Source of the DNA: Paraburkholderia sp. C35
GTDB lineage: Bacteria; Pseudomonadota; Gammaproteobacteria; Burkholderiales; Burkholderiaceae
Assembly (NCBI RefSeq): GCF_003121405.1
Contig: NZ_QBUY01000041.1
Span: forward strand, 1 to 64,000
DNA length: 64,000 nt
Direction: 5' to 3'
The position numbers and the translations under genes are program-made. A model generated the notes under the pieces. The model had not been told where the DNA came from and made no database searches. It saw only the letters and a program-made list of their open reading frames with translations. Position 1 is the first letter of the stretch, and each line of letters starts with the position of its first letter. Of this stretch, positions 1-8,119 are shown in pieces.

Positions 1-19
1 AGATGGGTATAAGAGACAG
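1..19. other. Tn5/Nextera mosaic-end adapter remnant
   Basis: These 19 bases match the Tn5 transposase mosaic end used in Nextera libraries at 18 of 19 positions; the only difference is G instead of T at base 6. The match sits exactly at the first base of the window, as expected for an untrimmed adapter at a contig edge. Genomic sequence probably starts at about base 20. The downstream SDR stop codon at 36-38 is not affected. Confidence 0.9.
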
Positions 20-35
20 CACCAACACCCAACCA

Positions 36-809
36 TCACACCGACTTCACCTCCCCCCCATCCATCCTCAACGTCGACCCCGTCATCCACTGCGCACCCG
101 GCGACACAACAAACGCCATCAATTCGGCGATTTCCTCCGGCGAGCCATACCGCGCAATCCCCGCTTCCTTCGGAAACTTCGCAGTCGCCTCTTCGACGCT
201 CATGTTATGCAACGGCGCCCAATGTTCCAGATACGACTGTCGGCGCCCCGTCATCACCGGCCCCGGCAACACGCTGTTGACCTGCACGCCATCCTCGATA
301 CCGCGATCCGAAAACGCCTTTGCCAGCGCGACAATCGCCGCATTGATCGTACCGACAGCCGCATAAGGCGCCTTCGGAACCACAGCCGAATTGCCCGACA
401 TCAGCACCACCGACCCCGACGTCGCCTTCAATGCCGGCCACGCCGCAATCGTCAGACGCCGCGCGCCGTGCAGTTTCAGCGCGAGGCCGTTGTTCCACTG
501 CTCGTCGGTCATATCGAACAGATCGATTTGCGGCACGGCACCCGCGATGTTGAGCAGCGCGTCGATGCGCCCGTATGCGGCCAGCGTCTGATCGACCACT
601 GCCTGCGCGGCATCCGGCAACGACAGATCGATACCGATGGCAAGCGCCTGCGCGCCAGCCTCCGTCACGGCTTGCGCCGTCTGTTCGAGATTCTCGCGGT
701 TGCGCGCGACCAGCACGATCGCGCCGAAGTCTTTCGCCAGGCGGATCGCCGTGGAACGTCCGATGCCCTGGCTTGCACCCGTGACGATGGCTACCTTGTT
801 GCTCGACAT
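36..809 (-). CDS. SDR family oxidoreductase, catalytic Lys replaced
   Basis: A 257-residue classical-length short-chain dehydrogenase, predicted cytosolic and NAD(P)-dependent. The cofactor motif TGASQGIG is at residues 10-17 and the NNAG-like NIAG at 87-90. The active-site tyrosine is Tyr149, but the canonical YxxxK reads YAAVG, so the lysine that lowers the tyrosine pKa is replaced by Gly153. Either another residue substitutes or the enzyme has changed function. It is the last gene of a minus-strand operon after an MDR reductase (34-base gap) and an alpha/beta hydrolase. The substrate cannot be told from the sequence. The start ATG at 809 follows a GGAGAGATGAC segment. Confidence 0.88.
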   Translation of the reverse strand: MSSNKVAIVTGASQGIGRSTAIRLAKDFGAIVLVARNRENLEQTAQAVTEAGAQALAIGIDLSLPDAAQAVVDQTLAAYGRIDALLNIAGAVPQIDLFDMTDEQWNNGLALKLHGARRLTIAAWPALKATSGSVVLMSGNSAVVPKAPYAAVGTINAAIVALAKAFSDRGIEDGVQVNSVLPGPVMTGRRQSYLEHWAPLHNMSVEEATAKFPKEAGIARYGSPEEIAELMAFVVSPGAQWMTGSTLRMDGGEVKSV

Positions 810-843
810 GTCATCTCTCCTTGTTCAAGAAAACGCGCAGCGT

Positions 844-1815
844 TCAGTGAACGACGACCATCTTGCCGCCCGCTTCGTTCGCCTCCATCACCCGGTCCGC
901 CTCGCGGATCTCAGCGAAGCCGAACACGCGCGATGGCTTTGCTTTCAGACGGCCCGCCGCGACATCGGCGGCGATCGCTTGCAGCGGCACATCGGAAAGC
1001 GGAAAACCTGGCGTGCCGAACACGAAGCTGCCAAAGAACGTCAGATTGACGCCGCTCGGCATCTGCAGCAACGGATTGAAATCGGCGATGGGCGCGAGGC
1101 CGCCAAGCCAGCCCGCGAGACACGCGCGGCCGCCACGGCGCAGCATGGCAAGTGAATCGAGAATCACGCTATTGCCGACCAGGTCGAGTACTGCGTCGAT
1201 CTGCTTCGTTTCGGCAAGGAGCTTCGACAGATCGGGGCCTTCCAGTTCGACGCGTGCCGCACCGAGCTTCTCGATCATCTCGAAGCGTGCCGCGCTGCGC
1301 GGCGTCGCTATGACCTTTGCGCCTGCATTCACGGCGAGATTCACGGCAGCCTGACCAAACGACGACGTCGCGCCGCGAATCACGATGGTTTGTCCTTTGA
1401 CGAGTTCGAGATTGCGGAACAGACACGTCCATGCCGTCGCATAGGTTTCGGGAATGGCCGCGAGTTCGGCCCACGGCAAATCCGATTCGAGCACCGCGAC
1501 ATTCGACCCGGGCGCCCGCGTGTATTCCGCATAGCTGCCGTTGATGGTGCGCCCGAGGCCGCCCATCAACGCCGCGACTTTCGCGCCGACGGGAAACTCG
1601 CCGCCCGGACACGACTTCACGATGCCCACGCATTCGATCCCGCTCACTCTGGCGGCTTCCGCCCATTCACCGCGCCGCATATGCATTTCCGCGTGATTGA
1701 TACCGAACGCCTTGATCTCGATGACCACATGGCCTTCGAGCGGCTCGGGTTCCGGCAACTCGGTATAGACGAGGCTGTCGAGGCCGCCGAACTTGTCGAG
1801 CACGATTGCGCGCAT
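844..1815 (-). CDS. Zinc-independent MDR / quinone oxidoreductase-like protein
   Basis: A 323-residue medium-chain dehydrogenase/reductase. An N-terminal GroES-like domain (about 1-120) leads into a Rossmann domain whose nucleotide loop GATSSFGQAA lies near residues 148-157. The structural-zinc cysteine cluster and the catalytic Cys/His zinc ligands of alcohol dehydrogenases are absent, which places it with NADPH quinone oxidoreductase or enoyl reductase-like members. It lies between the alpha/beta hydrolase and the SDR on the same strand, so the three probably act on one carbonyl or enone substrate. Substrate unknown. Confidence 0.88.
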   Translation of the reverse strand: MRAIVLDKFGGLDSLVYTELPEPEPLEGHVVIEIKAFGINHAEMHMRRGEWAEAARVSGIECVGIVKSCPGGEFPVGAKVAALMGGLGRTINGSYAEYTRAPGSNVAVLESDLPWAELAAIPETYATAWTCLFRNLELVKGQTIVIRGATSSFGQAAVNLAVNAGAKVIATPRSAARFEMIEKLGAARVELEGPDLSKLLAETKQIDAVLDLVGNSVILDSLAMLRRGGRACLAGWLGGLAPIADFNPLLQMPSGVNLTFFGSFVFGTPGFPLSDVPLQAIAADVAAGRLKAKPSRVFGFAEIREADRVMEANEAGGKMVVVH

Positions 1816-1905
1816 GAGGATTCTCCTGAGGTGATGGATGCGCCGGACGGCGCAGTGTGTGATGGAGCGAACGCGACGCTCGCCCTTGCATTCAGCGAAT
1901 GGATT

Positions 1906-2760
1906 TCAACGGATCAGAAATTCGGCGGTGGCCGCAGCGATCTCGGCCGCGTGCGTTTCGAGCGCGAAGTGGCCGGTATCGAAGAAACGCACGTCCGCGT
2001 TCGGCAAATCGCGCTTGAACGCCTGTGCGCCCGGCGGCAAGAAGAACGGATCGTGCTTGCCCCACACCGCGAGGAACGGCGGCTGGTGCGTGCGGAAATA
2101 CTGCTGGAACGCCGGATATAGCGCGACGTTGCTCTGATAGTCGCCGAACAGGTCGAGTTGCACTTCGTGCGCGCCGGGACGGCTCATGTAGTAGTCGTCG
2201 AGCGAATACCCGTCCGGCGAGACCCGGCTCGTATCGGTGACGCCATGCGTGTATTGCCAGATCGTCGTGTCACGCGTGAGCAGCGCGCGCAGCGCGTCGC
2301 GGTTCGCCTGGGTCGGCTCCTTCCAGTACGCCTGAATGGGGTTCCAGCCGTCGCTCAGACCTTCCACGTAGGCATTGCCATTCTGCGAAACGATCCCCGT
2401 GATGCGTTCGGGATGCTTGAGCGCAAGCCGGAAACCCGTCGGTGCGCCGTAATCGAAGACGTACACCGCGTAACGGTCGAAGCCGATCACTTCCGTGAAC
2501 CGGTCGATCACGTTGGCGAGATTATCGAACGTGTACGCGAAGTCCTTGCGGTCCGGCATGTCCGACTGGCCGAAGCCGGGCAGATCGGGCGCCACGATAT
2601 GGAAGCGGTCGGCGAGCAGCGGAATCAGGTCGCGAAACATATGGCTGGAACTCGGAAAACCGTGCAGCAGGAGGAGCTTGGGCGCACCCGCGCGGCCGGC
2701 TTCCCGGTAGAACACGTTAAAACCGTCAACGTCGGCGTGGCGATGGGTAATCGTGGACAT
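1906..2760 (-). CDS. Alpha/beta hydrolase, Asp-nucleophile type (dehalogenase/epoxide hydrolase-like)
   Basis: A 284-residue alpha/beta hydrolase. The oxyanion region HGFP is at residues 33-36. The nucleophile elbow reads VFDYGAP with Asp103, not Ser, as in epoxide hydrolases and haloalkane or haloacetate dehalogenases. An acidic residue in WGKHDP and a late histidine in DTGHFALE (about residue 264) complete the triad. I chose the ATG at 2760, preceded by GGAGAG, over an in-frame upstream start at 2802 that would add 14 non-homologous residues. It heads the operon with the MDR and SDR and is divergent from the CGNR regulator at 2903. The exact substrate cannot be assigned. Confidence 0.88.
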   Translation of the reverse strand: MSTITHRHADVDGFNVFYREAGRAGAPKLLLLHGFPSSSHMFRDLIPLLADRFHIVAPDLPGFGQSDMPDRKDFAYTFDNLANVIDRFTEVIGFDRYAVYVFDYGAPTGFRLALKHPERITGIVSQNGNAYVEGLSDGWNPIQAYWKEPTQANRDALRALLTRDTTIWQYTHGVTDTSRVSPDGYSLDDYYMSRPGAHEVQLDLFGDYQSNVALYPAFQQYFRTHQPPFLAVWGKHDPFFLPPGAQAFKRDLPNADVRFFDTGHFALETHAAEIAAATAEFLIR

Positions 2761-2813
2761 GGCGTTCTCTCCGCAAAAAATCAGGACTTGCAGTGCGATC
2801 AATGGGATTGCTG

Positions 2814-2861
2814 TGTAACTGCACTGCTGATGTTTTACAGGTTACAAATCGCCGATGTAAC
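2814..2861. promoter_or_regulatory. Candidate operator: repeated TGTAAC half-sites
   Basis: In the divergent region between the hydrolase operon and the CGNR gene there are three copies of one half-site: TGTAAC at 2814-2819, GTTACA at 2841-2846 and TGTAAC at 2856-2861. The last two form an inverted repeat with a 9-base spacer. The rightmost half-site abuts the candidate -35 element of the CGNR gene. A bound regulator there could repress its own promoter and control the divergent operon. Confidence 0.5.
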
Positions 2862-2890
2862 TTGTCAAGAGGTTTTGTGGCGGTTACTAT
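2862..2890 (+). promoter_or_regulatory. Candidate sigma70 promoter for the CGNR gene
   Basis: TTGTCA at 2862-2867 and TACTAT at 2885-2890 are separated by exactly 17 bases. Transcription would begin near 2897, only a few bases before the first ATG (2903). The message would therefore be almost leaderless, or translation would start at the in-frame ATG at 2921. Confidence 0.5.
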
Positions 2891-2902
2891 TAAGTCATCG
2901 CC

Positions 2903-3553
2903 ATGCCGAATCCGATAGAAATGGACTACCGCCAGATACCCGCCATGTTCCTGGCCGACGCGCCGGGCATTGATTTCCTGAACTCGATCGCGACCCCCGT
3001 CGACGAACCCGTCGACTGGATCGGCGACGGCGAAGGGCTGCTCAACTGGCTCGAACAGGCAGGCATGGTGCCGCCCGATGCGCTGGCGGCGATCCGCTCG
3101 CAGGCGACGTCCGCCGAACTGGATGAAGTCGCCGCGCAGGCGCGCGGGCTGCGCGAATGGTTTCGCGGCTACGTGAAAGAGAGGAAAGGGCGTGCGCTCG
3201 ACGCCGCCGATGTGCGCGTGCTCGAACCGCTGAACGAACTGCTCGCGCGCGACCAGCAGCACGGTGAGATCGTCGCGAACGGGCCGGATGCCGGCAGCGC
3301 GTTTTCGTATCGCACCACGCGCCGATGGTCATCGGCTGAATCGCTGCTGATGCCGATTGCCGAAGCCATTGCCAAAACCATTTGCGACGAGGACTTCACG
3401 CATGTGAAAGCGTGCGAGGGCGTCAATTGCACGCTGCTGTTCGCCGATCACACGCGCGGCCACGCGCGCCGCTGGTGCAGCATGGCGATCTGCGGCAATC
3501 GCGCGAAAGTGGCTGCGCATCGCGCGCGGCTCAAGGAAAAGCAGGCTGAATGA
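2903..3553 (+). CDS. CGNR zinc-finger / ABATE-domain transcriptional regulator
   Basis: A 216-residue protein. The N-terminal region (about 1-160) fits the ABATE-type ligand-sensing domain. The C-terminus carries the CGNR zinc finger, with Cys171, Cys176, Cys192 and Cys197 (C-x4-C-x15-C-x4-C) and the signature CGNR at 197-200, a treble-clef DNA-binding fold. The gene is divergent from the hydrolase-MDR-SDR operon and is probably its regulator. No ribosome-binding site is evident before the ATG at 2903, and the ATG at 2921 is a plausible alternative. Confidence 0.88.
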   Translation: MPNPIEMDYRQIPAMFLADAPGIDFLNSIATPVDEPVDWIGDGEGLLNWLEQAGMVPPDALAAIRSQATSAELDEVAAQARGLREWFRGYVKERKGRALDAADVRVLEPLNELLARDQQHGEIVANGPDAGSAFSYRTTRRWSSAESLLMPIAEAIAKTICDEDFTHVKACEGVNCTLLFADHTRGHARRWCSMAICGNRAKVAAHRARLKEKQAE

Positions 3554-3574
3554 CGCGCTACTGAGCGCCGTGTT

Positions 3575-6076
3575 TCAGGGCCGATTGTCCAGCGCAATCT
3601 TGACGGGGCGGATGTTCCAGATCTGCTCGCAGTATTCAGCAATCGCACGATCGGACGAGAACTTGCCCGAGTGCGCCGTGTTGATGATCGACATACGCGT
3701 CCAGCGTTGCGCGTCTTGCCAGGCATCGCTGACATCCTGCTGGCGCGCGACGTATGACGCGTAATCGGCGAGCACGAGGAACGGATCGGCATACAGCAGG
3801 TTATCGACCAGTGGACGGAACATCTGTGCATCGCCGCGCGAAAAGTGTCCGCTGCCGATCAGATCCAGCACCGCGCGCAGTTCTTCATTGCCGTTCGCGT
3901 AATCGGCGGGGCGATAGCCCGCGCGTCGCACGCTTTCCACTTCGGCCTCGGTCAGTCCGAACAGGAAGAAGTTGTCGTCGCCCACTTCTTCGCGGATTTC
4001 GACGTTCGCGCCGTCGAGCGTGCCGATGGTCAGCGCGCCGTTCATCATGAACTTCATATTGCCCGTGCCCGACGCTTCCTTGCCGGCCGTCGATATCTGC
4101 TCGGACAGATCGGCGGCCGGATAGATGAAGTGCGCGTTTTTCACGTTGAAATCGGGGAAGAACACCACCTTCAGCCGCCCGTTGATCATCGGATCGTCGT
4201 TGACCACTTCCGCGATGCCGTTGATCAGGCGAATGATGAGCTTGGCCATCGCGTAGCCCGGCGCGGCCTTGCCGCCGAACACGAAGCAACGCGGCGTCAA
4301 CGCGAGTTGCGGATCGCGCCGCAGGCGCAGATAGAGCGTGACGATATACAGCGCGTTCAGATGCTGGCGCTTGTATTCGTGGATGCGCTTGACCTGAATG
4401 TCGAACAGCGCGCCAGGATCGACCATGATGCCCGTCGCGCTGTGAATATGCGACGCCAGCAGCACCTTGTTCGCGTGCTTGACCTGTCGCCAGCGCGCCT
4501 GGAACGCGTTGTCGTCGAGGTGTGCATCGAGCTTGCGCAGCCTCGCGGGACCGGTCACCCAGCCATCGCCGACGGTCTCATCCAGCAGGCTCGCCAGCCC
4601 CGGATTGCTGAGCATCACGAAGCGCCGCGGCGTGACGCCATTGGTCACGTTATGGAAGCGCTCCGGCCAGAGTTCGGCAAAGTCGCGCAACACGGTCTGT
4701 CTGAGCAGATCCGAATGCAGCGCCGCCACGCCGTTGACCGCGTGACTGCCGACGGTCGCCAGATGCGCCATGCGCACACGCTTCGCGCCGGCCTCATCGA
4801 TCAGCGACATGCGGGCAATGCGCGCGTCGTCGCCAGGAAGGCGTTGCCGGACTTCATCCAGGAAGCGCCGGTTGATCTCATAGATGATGTCAAGCAGTCG
4901 CGGCAGCAAGTCCTGAAACAGCGGCAAGCCCCATGTTTCGAGCGCTTCGGGTAACAGCGTGTGATTGGTATAGGCAAGTGTGCGCTGCGTGATGTCCCAG
5001 GCTTCGTCCCAGGGCACGTGCCGCTCGTCGATCAGCAGACGCATCAGTTCGGCGACGGCGATGGACGGATGCGTGTCGTTCAGCTGCGCGGTGAACATGT
5101 CCGGCAGGCGGCTGACGGGTTCACCTTTCAGCGCGAGCAGACGCAGCATGTCCTGCAGCGAGCACGAGACGAAGAAGTACTGTTGCGCGAGGCGCAGACG
5201 CTTGCCGGCTTCCGGCTCGTCGTTCGGATACAGCACCTTCGACAGCGTTTCCGAGCGCACCTTCTCGTGCACGGCCTCGTAGTAGTCGCCGGCATTGAAG
5301 TCCTGCAGATCGAACGATTCGACCGCCTCGCTTTTCCATAGCCGCAGCGTGTTGCAGGTGTTCACGTGATAGCCGGGAATCGGCGTATCGCACGCTACAC
5401 CTTTGACGGTATAGGCGGGAATCCATTGCACGCAAAAGCGGCCTTCGGCATCCGTGCCTTGCTCGGTGCGTCCGCCGAAATTCACATAGAACGCGACGTC
5501 CGGGCGCAGCAATTCCCACGGGTTGCCCTTTTGCAGCCATTTGTCGGTGACTTCGACCTGCCAGCCGTCGCGGATCTCCTGATCGAAGATGCCGAACTCG
5601 TAACGGATGCCATAGCCGATTGCGGGGATTTCCAGCGTAGAGAGCGAGTCGAGATAACACGCGGCGAGCCGCCCGAGTCCGCCATTGCCGAGTCCCGGTT
5701 CTTCCTCGATGCCGATCAGCGTGTCGAGGTCGAGGCCGAGCGCGGCGAGTGCATCGCGGGCATTGTGCTGGATGCCCAGATTGATCAGATTGTTGCCGAG
5801 TTGCGGGCCGATCAGATATTCGGCCGACAGATAGCAGGCGACGCGCGCGCCGCTCGCGACGTAAGCGTGGGTCGTGGCGACCCGGCGCGTCATCATCCGG
5901 TCGCGGACGGCGAAGGCAAGCGCCATATACCAGTCGTGCGGCGTCGCGATCTCCGGATACCGGCCCTGCAGGCAGATCAGGTTATCGACGATGTCGCGCC
6001 GCAGCGCCTCGACGCCCAGACCGCTGCGTGCAGGTTCCGAACTGGTCGGTGACTTCAGGATGCGCATGTCGTTCAT
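3575..6076 (-). CDS. glgP: Glycogen/starch/alpha-glucan phosphorylase
   Basis: A full-length (833-residue) PLP-dependent phosphorylase that releases glucose-1-phosphate from alpha-1,4-glucans with inorganic phosphate, in the cytosol. The PLP-binding region is clear: GTGNMKFMMNGAL contains the Schiff-base lysine, Lys675. The early glycine-rich GLGNGGLGRLAACYLDS motif is also intact. No other glycogen genes adjoin it. It stands alone, convergent with the CGNR gene (21-base gap). The ATG at 6076 gives the usual family N-terminus after a short leader. Confidence 0.97.
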   Translation of the reverse strand: MNDMRILKSPTSSEPARSGLGVEALRRDIVDNLICLQGRYPEIATPHDWYMALAFAVRDRMMTRRVATTHAYVASGARVACYLSAEYLIGPQLGNNLINLGIQHNARDALAALGLDLDTLIGIEEEPGLGNGGLGRLAACYLDSLSTLEIPAIGYGIRYEFGIFDQEIRDGWQVEVTDKWLQKGNPWELLRPDVAFYVNFGGRTEQGTDAEGRFCVQWIPAYTVKGVACDTPIPGYHVNTCNTLRLWKSEAVESFDLQDFNAGDYYEAVHEKVRSETLSKVLYPNDEPEAGKRLRLAQQYFFVSCSLQDMLRLLALKGEPVSRLPDMFTAQLNDTHPSIAVAELMRLLIDERHVPWDEAWDITQRTLAYTNHTLLPEALETWGLPLFQDLLPRLLDIIYEINRRFLDEVRQRLPGDDARIARMSLIDEAGAKRVRMAHLATVGSHAVNGVAALHSDLLRQTVLRDFAELWPERFHNVTNGVTPRRFVMLSNPGLASLLDETVGDGWVTGPARLRKLDAHLDDNAFQARWRQVKHANKVLLASHIHSATGIMVDPGALFDIQVKRIHEYKRQHLNALYIVTLYLRLRRDPQLALTPRCFVFGGKAAPGYAMAKLIIRLINGIAEVVNDDPMINGRLKVVFFPDFNVKNAHFIYPAADLSEQISTAGKEASGTGNMKFMMNGALTIGTLDGANVEIREEVGDDNFFLFGLTEAEVESVRRAGYRPADYANGNEELRAVLDLIGSGHFSRGDAQMFRPLVDNLLYADPFLVLADYASYVARQQDVSDAWQDAQRWTRMSIINTAHSGKFSSDRAIAEYCEQIWNIRPVKIALDNRP

Positions 6077-6402
6077 GACTTGTCCTCGTGTGCCGGGCGC
6101 GGTGCAGCAGGCGGTGCGTTGCCTGTCGACCGAGGCGACGCACCGCAGCCAGCCTGCTCATAGCGGGCAACGATGATCCTGTTGTGTGTCGGGCGCTTGA
6201 CAGAACCGTGACGCAGGCAGCGATCACGGTATCGGAGGTGTACGGCATCGAGGCGGCTGCGCTGCGAGCCGGCGTGATGTCACGCTGCGGAGGAGGGCCG
6301 GGATTGCGGTGCCCGGCGGCGGAATGCAAGTCCGTGCGCGGCGCGTGTGCGCATGTCTGACGGCTCGCACGCGTTGCGAACCGTCAGGTTGCACGTGAAG
6401 GC
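6077..6402. other. Non-coding gap between glgP and mlaC-like gene
   Basis: About 325 bases without a supported gene. They include the glgP upstream region and, at the far end, the mlaC-like 3' hairpin. Short open frames here lack ribosome-binding sites and family features. A TTGACA at 6197-6202 on the plus strand has no matching -10 and no gene to serve. Confidence 0.6.
6357..6387 (-). terminator. Hairpin 3' of the mlaC-like gene
   Basis: Two 13-base arms (6357-6369 and 6375-6387) flank a 5-base loop, starting 16 bases past the stop codon. On the minus-strand transcript the single imperfect position becomes a U-G wobble, so the stem is fully paired in that orientation only. No U-tract follows, so it may stabilise the 3' end or act as a Rho-assisted stop. 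Confidence 0.55.
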
Positions 6403-7050
6403 TTACTGCGGCTTGCCCGATGCAAGCTGCTGGTTGCGATCCGTCAGAAAGCGCAACAGCCCATCGATGCCGCTTTGCTGGATCGTCTCGCCGAACTGCT
6501 GCCGGTAAGTCTGCACGAGCCAGGCGCCCATCACGTTGAGGTCATACACGCGCCAGCCTTGCGGCGTCTTGCGCAGCCGGTAGTCGATCTCGACAGGTTG
6601 CGCGTTGGTGGACGCGATGGTGCGAACCACGGCATCCGTATCCGACGAGCCGACGCGCATCGGCGGATATTCGATTTTCTGGTCGGGCTTCAACTGCGCC
6701 AGCGCGCCCGAATACAGGTGGATCAGCAGCATCTTGAACTGCTGGGTCAACTGCTGCTGTTGCGCGGGCGTAGCGGTGCGCCAGTAGCGGGCGAGCGCAA
6801 GTTGCGTGGTGTGTTCGAAATCGATGTAGGGCAGGATGTCGCGATTCACGATGTCCATGATGCGCGGAATATCCGACGGATCGATTGCCTTCGTGTGAAC
6901 CTCGTCCAGCACCTGTTGGGTCACTGCCTTGACGAGCAGTTGCGGATCGGAACTGTCGACGGTTTGCGCCGACGCCGGGTTGCCGAAGGCAAGCACCGTG
7001 AAGAACAGGAAAGCAACGAAAAATCGCGATCGGATGTGGGTAATTGTCAT
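6403..7050 (-). CDS. MlaC/Ttg2-family phospholipid-binding protein
   Basis: About 215 residues, the usual MlaC length. A signal peptide (hydrophobic 10-28, cleavage near ASA-QT) sends it to the periplasm. The mature region matches the MlaC/toluene-tolerance family, which ferries phospholipids between the outer-membrane MlaA complex and the inner-membrane MlaFEDB transporter. No other mla gene is adjacent, so it is an orphan or paralogue. The ATG at 7050 is chosen; an ATG three codons upstream (7059) is equally possible. The same frame stays open much further upstream, but only because it runs antisense to the lyase gene. Confidence 0.85.
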   Translation of the reverse strand: MTITHIRSRFFVAFLFFTVLAFGNPASAQTVDSSDPQLLVKAVTQQVLDEVHTKAIDPSDIPRIMDIVNRDILPYIDFEHTTQLALARYWRTATPAQQQQLTQQFKMLLIHLYSGALAQLKPDQKIEYPPMRVGSSDTDAVVRTIASTNAQPVEIDYRLRKTPQGWRVYDLNVMGAWLVQTYRQQFGETIQQSGIDGLLRFLTDRNQQLASGKPQ

Positions 7051-7260
7051 GATGTGCATGCGTGAGCGAACGGCCGCGGCGAGGGGGTTCGCCGCGGCCA
7101 CGGTTATTGTAGGGGCGTTGCGCAAAATCGGCAGCGAGGGTGACAGGCATCGGCGCAACCTATGACGGGCAGAGCAATCTGGTATTTGCGCAGGCGCGGG
7201 GCTGGCCTTCAAATGGAGGCTGGTGATGTGATGGCGTGATTGGATCTGTCCGGAGTTGAT

Positions 7261-8079
7261 ATGTCGCAGTCGGTTGAGCGGTTGCATCGTTCGTTTCTGT
7301 TCGTGCCTGGCACGCGTGTCGAGCGATTCGACAAGGCGTTGAGCAGTGGCGCCGATGCCGTGATCGTCGATCTCGAAGATGCGGTTGCGCCTGAGGACAA
7401 GGATCGGGCGAGAGAGGCGGTTGCTGCGTGGGTCTCGCCGGAACGGCCTGTGCTGATTCGCATTAATGCGGTGGGGACACAGTGGTTTGAACAGGATGCT
7501 GCGTTGTGCCGCTTGCGCGGTATTGCTGGTGTTGTTTTGCCGAAGGCGGAGCGTGGCGCCGATGTGAGCCGGCTTGTATCGCTTGCTGGCGATGCCCTGC
7601 CTGTGTACCCGCTGATCGAAAGTGCGCAGGGCATGTGGAATGCGATGGAAGTGGCGAAAGCGCCGTCTGTGCGGCAGCTGATGTTCGGCACGCTCGATTT
7701 TTGCGCGGATATGGGCATGGCCTCCGATGGCGATGAACTGAATACGTTTCGCGCGGAGCTGGTGATGATTTCGCGCGTTGCCGGGATCGCGGCGCCCGTT
7801 GATGGCGTGACGGCTGCCGTTGATGATGCGAATCTGCTCGAGGCTGACACGCTCAGGGCGAAGCGTTGGGGTTTTGCGGGAAAGCTGTGCATTCATCCAA
7901 GGCAGGTTTCGACTGTCAATGCAGGCTTTTCACCGAGTGAGGCGGATGTTGCTTGGGCTTTGAAGGTGCTGGATGCGTTTGACCGCGCCAACGGCGCGGC
8001 GGTGGCCGTCGATGGGGAGATGGTGGATTTGCCGGTGGTGCTGCGGGCGCGGCGGTGTCTGGCAACCCGTATAAAATAA
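7261..8079 (+). CDS. HpcH/HpaI (CitE-like) CoA-ester lyase
   Basis: A 272-residue TIM-barrel lyase of the CitE/Mcl/citramalyl-CoA lyase group. Visible family features are RSFLFVPGTR at the N-terminus, VDLEDAVAP with the Mg-binding acidic residues, the PLIESAQG strand and GKLCIHPRQV near the C-terminus. Such enzymes cleave citramalyl-, malyl- or citryl-CoA type thioesters. GGAG six bases upstream supports the ATG at 7261 over a TTG at 7240. It precedes a LysR gene and faces a CoA-transferase/hydratase/transporter operon, which suggests (S)-citramalyl-CoA as substrate. Its codon use has more T-ending codons (GTT, GCT, CTT) than its neighbours, a hint of separate origin. Confidence 0.88.
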   Translation: MSQSVERLHRSFLFVPGTRVERFDKALSSGADAVIVDLEDAVAPEDKDRAREAVAAWVSPERPVLIRINAVGTQWFEQDAALCRLRGIAGVVLPKAERGADVSRLVSLAGDALPVYPLIESAQGMWNAMEVAKAPSVRQLMFGTLDFCADMGMASDGDELNTFRAELVMISRVAGIAAPVDGVTAAVDDANLLEADTLRAKRWGFAGKLCIHPRQVSTVNAGFSPSEADVAWALKVLDAFDRANGAAVAVDGEMVDLPVVLRARRCLATRIK

Positions 8080-8119
8080 GCGCCCAGCCCACACCTCAGC
8101 GCTCACTTTCCCAACACCC

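Noticed and set aside
7051..7896. N-terminal extension of the MlaC-like frame by about 280 codons
   Set aside because: The extension is antisense to the CoA-ester lyase gene, and the real protein starts with an obvious signal peptide at 7050.
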